Assembly: GCF_001278755.1 (NCBI RefSeq)
Contig: NZ_CP012601.1
Span: forward strand, 4,030,154-4,094,153
From: Bacillus sp. FJAT-22090
GTDB taxonomy: Bacteria > Bacillota > Bacilli > Bacillales_A > Planococcaceae
DNA: 64,000 bases
Direction of reading: 5' to 3'
Shown here: positions 59,631 through 64,000 of the stretch, piece after piece
Layout of the letters: each line of letters opens with the position of its first letter
How positions within the stretch are numbered: position 1 is the stretch's first letter
Position numbers and translations under genes: made by a program
Notes under the pieces: generated by a model
The model's input: the letters and a program-made list of their open reading frames with translations, nothing else
The model's database searches: none
Told to the model about the DNA's origin: nothing

Positions 59631-60494
59631 CTAAAGTTTAGGTAACTTATCAGGATTCATCATAATGTAAACTTCGTTTATTTTTTCATCACTAATATAA
59701 AAACTAATGATACTTTGAAGCGAGCCATTCATGTAATTCACCATTGCTGGCTGACCGTTGACATTTCTGATCTCAAAATAAAAATCCTTAGGAGCTTTTT
59801 TCGCTATACCGTATAACAAGGCTAAAACGTTTGATAGTGATGTTATTGGACGAGTAGCAGCATTAACTTTTCCTCCACCATCAGAATATAGTGTTACATT
59901 CTCGGATACTAATTCTAATAAGACATTTGTATTTTTCATTTCAAAAGCTTGGATAAACCGATTGATAATCGACTTATTGTTTTCATAGTTCAAACTTTCA
60001 CTTTCTATTCGTGCAATTTTTTGCTTAGATCTGCTATAAATTTTCCTACAGTTATCTTCATTTTTTTCAATCATGCTAGCAATCTCCAAGTATGTGAAAT
60101 CAAATACCTCTCTTAATAGAAGTACTGCCCGTTCGTCCGGAGTTAAATGCTCCATCATCCTTAAATAAGCAATGCTTAATCCTTCTGTTTGAAGTGCAAC
60201 ATCAGACGGATCTAAATCATTAGATTTCTCTACCAATAGTGGCTCGGGATTCCAAGGTCCTACGTAATTCTCTCGTTTATAACGTGCTGACTTTAAGTAA
60301 TCAAGACAACGGTTTGTCATCATTTTACAGAGATATGCTTTAATATTATTAATCTGTTGTTCATCCATTTGATATGCTTTTAAAAAAGTTTCTTGCACAA
60401 TATCCTCTGCATCACCTATTGAACCTAGCATGCGATAGCCTATTGAAAATAACAGTGGTCTAAATAGTTGATAATCTTCATTACTAATTTGCAC
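59631..60494 (-). CDS. ECF41-type RNA polymerase sigma factor (SigJ-like)
   Basis: 287 residues. Sigma region 2 is at about 8-75 and region 4 at about 110-160, then a SnoaL-like C-terminal domain. ECF41 hallmarks are present: a NYVGPWNPEPL linker near residue 77, DGGGK (205-209) and NPDKL (280-284). In this class the C-terminal extension, not an anti-sigma factor, controls activity. The gene lies four bases after the oxidoreductase gene on the same strand, so both are expressed from the ECF41-type promoter upstream. Confidence 0.92.
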   Translation of the reverse strand: MQISNEDYQLFRPLLFSIGYRMLGSIGDAEDIVQETFLKAYQMDEQQINNIKAYLCKMMTNRCLDYLKSARYKRENYVGPWNPEPLLVEKSNDLDPSDVALQTEGLSIAYLRMMEHLTPDERAVLLLREVFDFTYLEIASMIEKNEDNCRKIYSRSKQKIARIESESLNYENNKSIINRFIQAFEMKNTNVLLELVSENVTLYSDGGGKVNAATRPITSLSNVLALLYGIAKKAPKDFYFEIRNVNGQPAMVNYMNGSLQSIISFYISDEKINEVYIMMNPDKLPKL

Positions 60495-60498
60495 TTTA

Positions 60499-61782
60499 TC
60501 ACCTCTGCTCGAGTAGTTGTATTAATTCCTTCGCTGCTTGTTTTCCACTGCTTACTGCTCCTTCTGACAAAATGGAATAAGGAGAAACCCAGTCTCCAGC
60601 TAATAATAATCCAGGGATTTCAATATTAGAACAGGCCAATTTTTGCTCATCTCCTAATTGAGGTAGACGCTGGTTAACTGTAATATTAGGCATAAAACGA
60701 CTAGTAATCTCGTATTTTTTCCATTCGGGCTGCATCTTTTCTAAAAATTGTTCCAACTCCTTTTTTATTTCTTTACCATCTATTTGATCATTCGGGTGAT
60801 GGTATTTATAAACATGTAAAACTGTATTTTTTCTATCTTCAGAGAGTCTGGCGTAATTTGAATGAACAGAGTAATACAAAGGGTCAGTTATACCCATTGC
60901 AAACAATTTTTTTGGATTAGGAAGCTTCGTTAATGCAACATCAAGTGTAGCTCCTTTTATAGGTGGCATATGGGTAAGGAAATCACGCTGAACCATACTA
61001 ACTTGTTCACCTAACATTTTGTTAAGCTCTAGAGGACCTGTGGTATTCAGCACATACTTACTGGAAATTTCCTCATCATTAGATAGAACCAATTTAAAAT
61101 GTTCCTCTTCAAGTTTGATAATTTGCTTTACTACAGAGTTTGATTGAACTTGAATACCAGAGATGACCGCTTTATTATGGAGCTGGTCTATTACCATTTG
61201 CCAACCGTAATCCAAATAAAGTACTCCACCCATTCCAATCTTCATATGAGATACAATTATCTTTGCGCTAACCATTTCAGGGGCATGGCAATACGTGGTG
61301 AGTCTGCCGAGTGTATATATTAAAGACTGAACTTTTTTAGATAACGTAACTTGCATGACCCATTGCTGAAATGTTTGCTCTGCTAATCTTTCTGTATCCA
61401 AGCTATTTATATTCTTTAATATAGCTACCCATTCCACTTTTTCTCTCCAGTTCAATAATCGTGTCGTTAAAAGTCCCAAAGGATTAAAAGGAGCAGTGTA
61501 CTCCATATTATTTTCAATTAAAGTACCTCCTAATATAGGTGATTTTCCATTCAGTTTGATACCTAATTCTTCGAGAATAGGAGCCGCTTTTCCTCTTTTA
61601 TATAGGGCATGTGGGCCCAGATTAAAATAATGTTGGTTAACCTTATCTGTCCTAGCCCTTCCGCCGACCTTTTTACCTTTTTCAACGATTAAAATAGACA
61701 TATCTGTTTTAGCTAAATAATTTGCTGCAACATACCCTGCTAATCCACCACCAACAATTACAACGTCCCATTTTTGAACCAT
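60499..61782 (-). CDS. FAD-dependent oxidoreductase (phytoene-desaturase-like), partner of ECF41
   Basis: 427 residues. The N-terminal Rossmann motif VVIVGGGLAGYVAANYLAK is followed by EKGKKVGGRARTD; the C-terminal FAD segment is LLAGDWVSPYSILSEGAVSSG. It resembles NAD(P)/FAD amine-oxidase/desaturase-type flavoproteins. Genes for oxidoreductases, epimerases or carboxymuconolactone decarboxylases are the usual partners and targets of ECF41 sigma factors. First gene of the two-gene unit. The substrate is unknown. Confidence 0.88.
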   Translation of the reverse strand: MVQKWDVVIVGGGLAGYVAANYLAKTDMSILIVEKGKKVGGRARTDKVNQHYFNLGPHALYKRGKAAPILEELGIKLNGKSPILGGTLIENNMEYTAPFNPLGLLTTRLLNWREKVEWVAILKNINSLDTERLAEQTFQQWVMQVTLSKKVQSLIYTLGRLTTYCHAPEMVSAKIIVSHMKIGMGGVLYLDYGWQMVIDQLHNKAVISGIQVQSNSVVKQIIKLEEEHFKLVLSNDEEISSKYVLNTTGPLELNKMLGEQVSMVQRDFLTHMPPIKGATLDVALTKLPNPKKLFAMGITDPLYYSVHSNYARLSEDRKNTVLHVYKYHHPNDQIDGKEIKKELEQFLEKMQPEWKKYEITSRFMPNITVNQRLPQLGDEQKLACSNIEIPGLLLAGDWVSPYSILSEGAVSSGKQAAKELIQLLEQR

Positions 61783-61818
61783 ACGACGATAACCTCCTAT
61801 TATGTTTTCATCAATTAA

Positions 61819-61845
61819 GACGAGAAAGCTAATTAAGTTGTGACA
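61819..61845 (-). promoter_or_regulatory. ECF41-type promoter
   Basis: On the minus strand TGTCACA (61845-61839), 16 bp, then CGTC (61822-61819), the known ECF41 consensus TGTCACA-N16-CGTC, 37 bp ahead of the oxidoreductase start. Confidence 0.85.
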
Positions 61846-61980
61846 TTTAATAAAGAATGTAATTAAACTATTTTTTTATCTTGACTTCAAGATAACTAAT
61901 TAATAAAATTAACTAAACAAAGTAGATAACTATGTTTTATATATTTTATAGACACTTTGACTTGAAAAGGATGATGAAAA

Positions 61981-62985
61981 TTGGAAAAGACAAAGAAAGA
62001 AGAACCAGTAGAGGTTGATAAAACTGGGAAATTTATTCGTCAAAAAAATCAATTTGCAACGCCATTTGGAAATCAATCAGGAGAATTACCTGTAGAAGAA
62101 GGACGTTATCGTCTTTTATGGGCTGCTGTATGTCCATGGGCGCATCGCTCTGTGATCGTACGAAGCGTGCTAGGTTTAGAGGATGTCATCAGTCTGGGTA
62201 CTGCTAGTCCAATGCGTCCGAATATCGGCCGTGTAGACTGGGAATTTTCTTTAGATGAAAATGGTGTAGATCCTGTTTTAGGTATTCAATATATAAGCGA
62301 AATGTATAAAAAAACGGACCCAGAATACACAGGAAGACCAACTGTACCAGTTATCATAGATGTAAAAGAACAAAAAGTAGTGAATAACGATTACTTTAGA
62401 TTAACAAATCATTTAGAAACTGCATGGACACCTTTTCATAAAGAAAATGCGCCTGATCTATATCCACAAAATTTACGCGAGGAAATTGATGCATTAAATG
62501 ATGTCATTTTTCATGATGTTAATAATGGTGTCTATAAATGTGGATTCGCTCGTTCTCAAGAAGCATATGAAGAAGCATATGACGTATTATTTAATCGTTT
62601 AGATGAATTAGAGCAACGTTTATCGACGCAACGCTTCTTGTTTGGGGATTATATTACGGATTCAGACGTTCGACTATATGCAACACTAGCACGGTTTGAC
62701 GTAGCGTATTATTCAGCTTTTAAGGCAAATAGAAATCGTATTGTTGATTTTCTAAATCTATGGGGTTATTTACGAGATTTGTTCCAAACGCCTGGTTTTG
62801 GAGATACAACTAATTTTGAAGCAATTAAAATCCATTACCATTTATCAAACCATATTGCGAGTGATGATCAAAAAAGTCTAAACATATTACCAAAAGGACC
62901 GGATGTTTCAAACTTCAATTCTGCACATAATCGAGAATCTTTAAGTGGAAAAGAAGAAAAATTTCTTGTTCATACAAGTAATTAA
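61981..62985 (+). CDS. Glutathionyl-hydroquinone reductase-like GST family protein
   Basis: 334 residues from TTG 61981 after AAAGGATGATG. The N-terminal thioredoxin-fold half has the CPWAHR catalytic motif of Xi-class GSTs (ECM4/YqjG), and the C-terminal helical half includes FLFGDYITDSDVRLYATLARFDVAYY. These enzymes reduce glutathionyl- or, in bacillithiol users, perhaps bacillithiyl-hydroquinones; the latter is inference. GNAT gene 15 bp downstream, probably the same transcript. Confidence 0.9.
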   Translation: MEKTKKEEPVEVDKTGKFIRQKNQFATPFGNQSGELPVEEGRYRLLWAAVCPWAHRSVIVRSVLGLEDVISLGTASPMRPNIGRVDWEFSLDENGVDPVLGIQYISEMYKKTDPEYTGRPTVPVIIDVKEQKVVNNDYFRLTNHLETAWTPFHKENAPDLYPQNLREEIDALNDVIFHDVNNGVYKCGFARSQEAYEEAYDVLFNRLDELEQRLSTQRFLFGDYITDSDVRLYATLARFDVAYYSAFKANRNRIVDFLNLWGYLRDLFQTPGFGDTTNFEAIKIHYHLSNHIASDDQKSLNILPKGPDVSNFNSAHNRESLSGKEEKFLVHTSN

Positions 62986-63000
62986 GGAGATGGGGAAATA

Positions 63001-63504
63001 GTGATTATACGTAATGCAATAGAGGATGAATTATCTTTTATCCGAGAACAACGATTAGACGCATATACCGAGCATGCTCCTAAAATTCCGGAAGAACATT
63101 GGAAAGTTTTAAAACAATCCATCCTATCAGATGGAGACATTCAGCCCGGCGTAGAACGAATGGTAGCAGAGATTGATGGAGTAATAGTAGGAAGCGTTGC
63201 TTTATTTTCTCCTGAAATAAAAGCTTATGAAGGTTTACTGGAAGACGAACTTGATTATCCAGAACTAAGAATGCTAGCCATCTCACCACAAGCTCGAGGA
63301 AAAGGTGTGGCAACAGCATTGATTAACGAATGTATTCAACGGTCTAAAGCTAAAGGGTTCTCTGCTATGGGACTACATACCGCTGATTTTATGGAGAATG
63401 CTATAAAATTATATGGTCATCTTGGGTTTGAGCGTTTGCCACAATTTGATTTTGAACCAACTAATGATGGAATTGTCGTAAAAGCGTTCCGTATTACTTT
63501 TTAA
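63001..63504 (+). CDS. GNAT-family N-acetyltransferase
   Basis: 167 residues from GTG 63001 after GGAGATGGGG. The acetyl-CoA loop reads LAISPQARGKGVATALINE, and the core GNAT strand order follows (VGSVALF, then ALGLHTADF-type segment, then LYGHLGFERL). The target molecule is not predictable. It forms a pair with the GST gene and is followed by a terminator. Confidence 0.9.
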   Translation: MIIRNAIEDELSFIREQRLDAYTEHAPKIPEEHWKVLKQSILSDGDIQPGVERMVAEIDGVIVGSVALFSPEIKAYEGLLEDELDYPELRMLAISPQARGKGVATALINECIQRSKAKGFSAMGLHTADFMENAIKLYGHLGFERLPQFDFEPTNDGIVVKAFRITF

Positions 63505-63511
63505 TAAATTT

Positions 63512-63545
63512 AGGTGTCGTGGAGAATTCCATGACACCTTTTTAA
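63512..63545 (+). terminator. Terminator after the GNAT gene
   Basis: Twelve-bp stem AGGTGTCGTGGA / TCCATGACACCT, four-base loop, TTTTT. Confidence 0.9.
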
Positions 63546-63780
63546 GTTGATTTGTACTTGAAAAGAAATTTATCTATTATTTAGAAGGAATGTTAGGAAC
63601 ACATGAAGTAATGATAGAAGATATGATTGTGAAATTAGAAAAAATATATCCCTTAAAATAGCTGTTATGAGCAATTGAATAAATCATAGTTCTTATTATT
63701 TCTTATAAAATGGACTCTTTTTTATAAGATAAAAGTCTATACTTGAAGTAATAACACAATAAAAAAGGAGTTGTAGTAAT

Positions 63781-64000
63781 ATGAACATACTTACAAAATT
63801 TAGAATATTAAAACCTGCAAGTGAGGTATTTGAAGCTTTTGTGGATCCTTTGAGAATCGGGAACTTTTGGTGGTCATCGAGCTCAGAAAGATGGGAGCAA
63901 GGAAAGAGGATCACATTAAGATACGATGAATATAACGCAGAAGTAAATATTAAAGTAACCGAAATCGACATCAATAAGAAGATTGTATTCAAATGGGGAG
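63781..64000 (+). CDS. SRPBCC (AHSA1-like) protein, N-terminal part (partial)
   Basis: ATG 63781 follows AAAAAGGAG. 73 codons are seen before the window ends. The product MNILTKFRILKPASEVFEAFVDPLRIG, then FWWSSSSERWEQGK, has the opening strand-helix and W-rich segment of Bet v1-like SRPBCC/AHSA1 domain proteins. The remainder lies outside the window. Function unknown. Confidence 0.7.
   Translation, partial: MNILTKFRILKPASEVFEAFVDPLRIGNFWWSSSSERWEQGKRITLRYDEYNAEVNIKVTEIDINKKIVFKWG

Noticed and set aside
63591-63661. Short frame MLGTHEVMIEDMIVKLEK between GNAT and SRPBCC genes
   Set aside because: Could be the end of a lost gene but has no ribosome binding site and no recognisable motif.

Overview
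The window is about 64 kb from a low-GC Gram-positive (Bacillota, order Bacillales). Strong AGGAGG-type ribosome binding sites, frequent TTG and GTG starts, lipobox lipoproteins, U-tailed terminators, and the gene order pur operon - yerA-yerB-yerC - pcrB-pcrA-ligA-yerH - gatCAB - dagK - rlmCD all point there. The order follows Bacillus subtilis closely. The protein style suggests Planococcaceae (Psychrobacillus or Lysinibacillus relatives); that family-level placement is inference.

Layout. 1-9.2 kb: the end of the purine operon (purC tail, purSQLFMNHD), closed by a strong terminator. 9.2-9.8 kb: a gene-free block built of palindromic dispersed repeats. 9.8-29.7 kb: mostly housekeeping genes (adenine deaminase-like yerA, lipoprotein yerB, yerC, pcrB, pcrA, ligA, camS, gatCAB, a thioredoxin-like gene, dagK, a cytochrome bd operon with two tiny membrane-protein genes, a HAD nucleotidase, rlmCD). 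Two of its intergenic gaps hold unrelated arrays of a short motif repeated every 21 bp. 30-33 kb: a dus gene, then a scar region with a riboswitch-like sequence, RumA-family gene-tail relics, a GC-rich foreign peptidase gene and an IS630-type transposase relic. 33-44 kb: degV, an LTA-synthase-type gene, then a phosphate block: a divergent PHP phosphoesterase/HupE pair and pstSCAB-phoU, each side preceded by 11-bp-phased PhoP-type boxes. 44-64 kb: mixed accessory genes (VOC, DUF1456, DUF3889, nrnB, LLM oxidoreductase, BCCT transporter, an 801-residue double isoprenoid-synthase fusion, GT2, LysM-L,D-transpeptidase, two tandem M20 hydrolases, DUF1801, an ECF41 sigma factor with its oxidoreductase, GST, GNAT, SRPBCC start).

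How genes work together. The pur genes convert PRPP to IMP. pcrA, ligA and camS form one unit with a promoter overlapped by a LexA-like box. gatCAB makes Gln-tRNA by transamidation. cydA-cydB-cydS encode a bd-type terminal oxidase. The PHP phosphoesterase and Pst system probably form one phosphate-starvation response. The sigma factor/oxidoreductase pair has a textbook ECF41 autoregulatory promoter.

The most unusual item is the 51.2-53.7 kb gene. It carries two class I isoprenoid-synthase-like modules in one polypeptide, an arrangement reminiscent of fungal terpene-cyclase/prenyltransferase chimeras.
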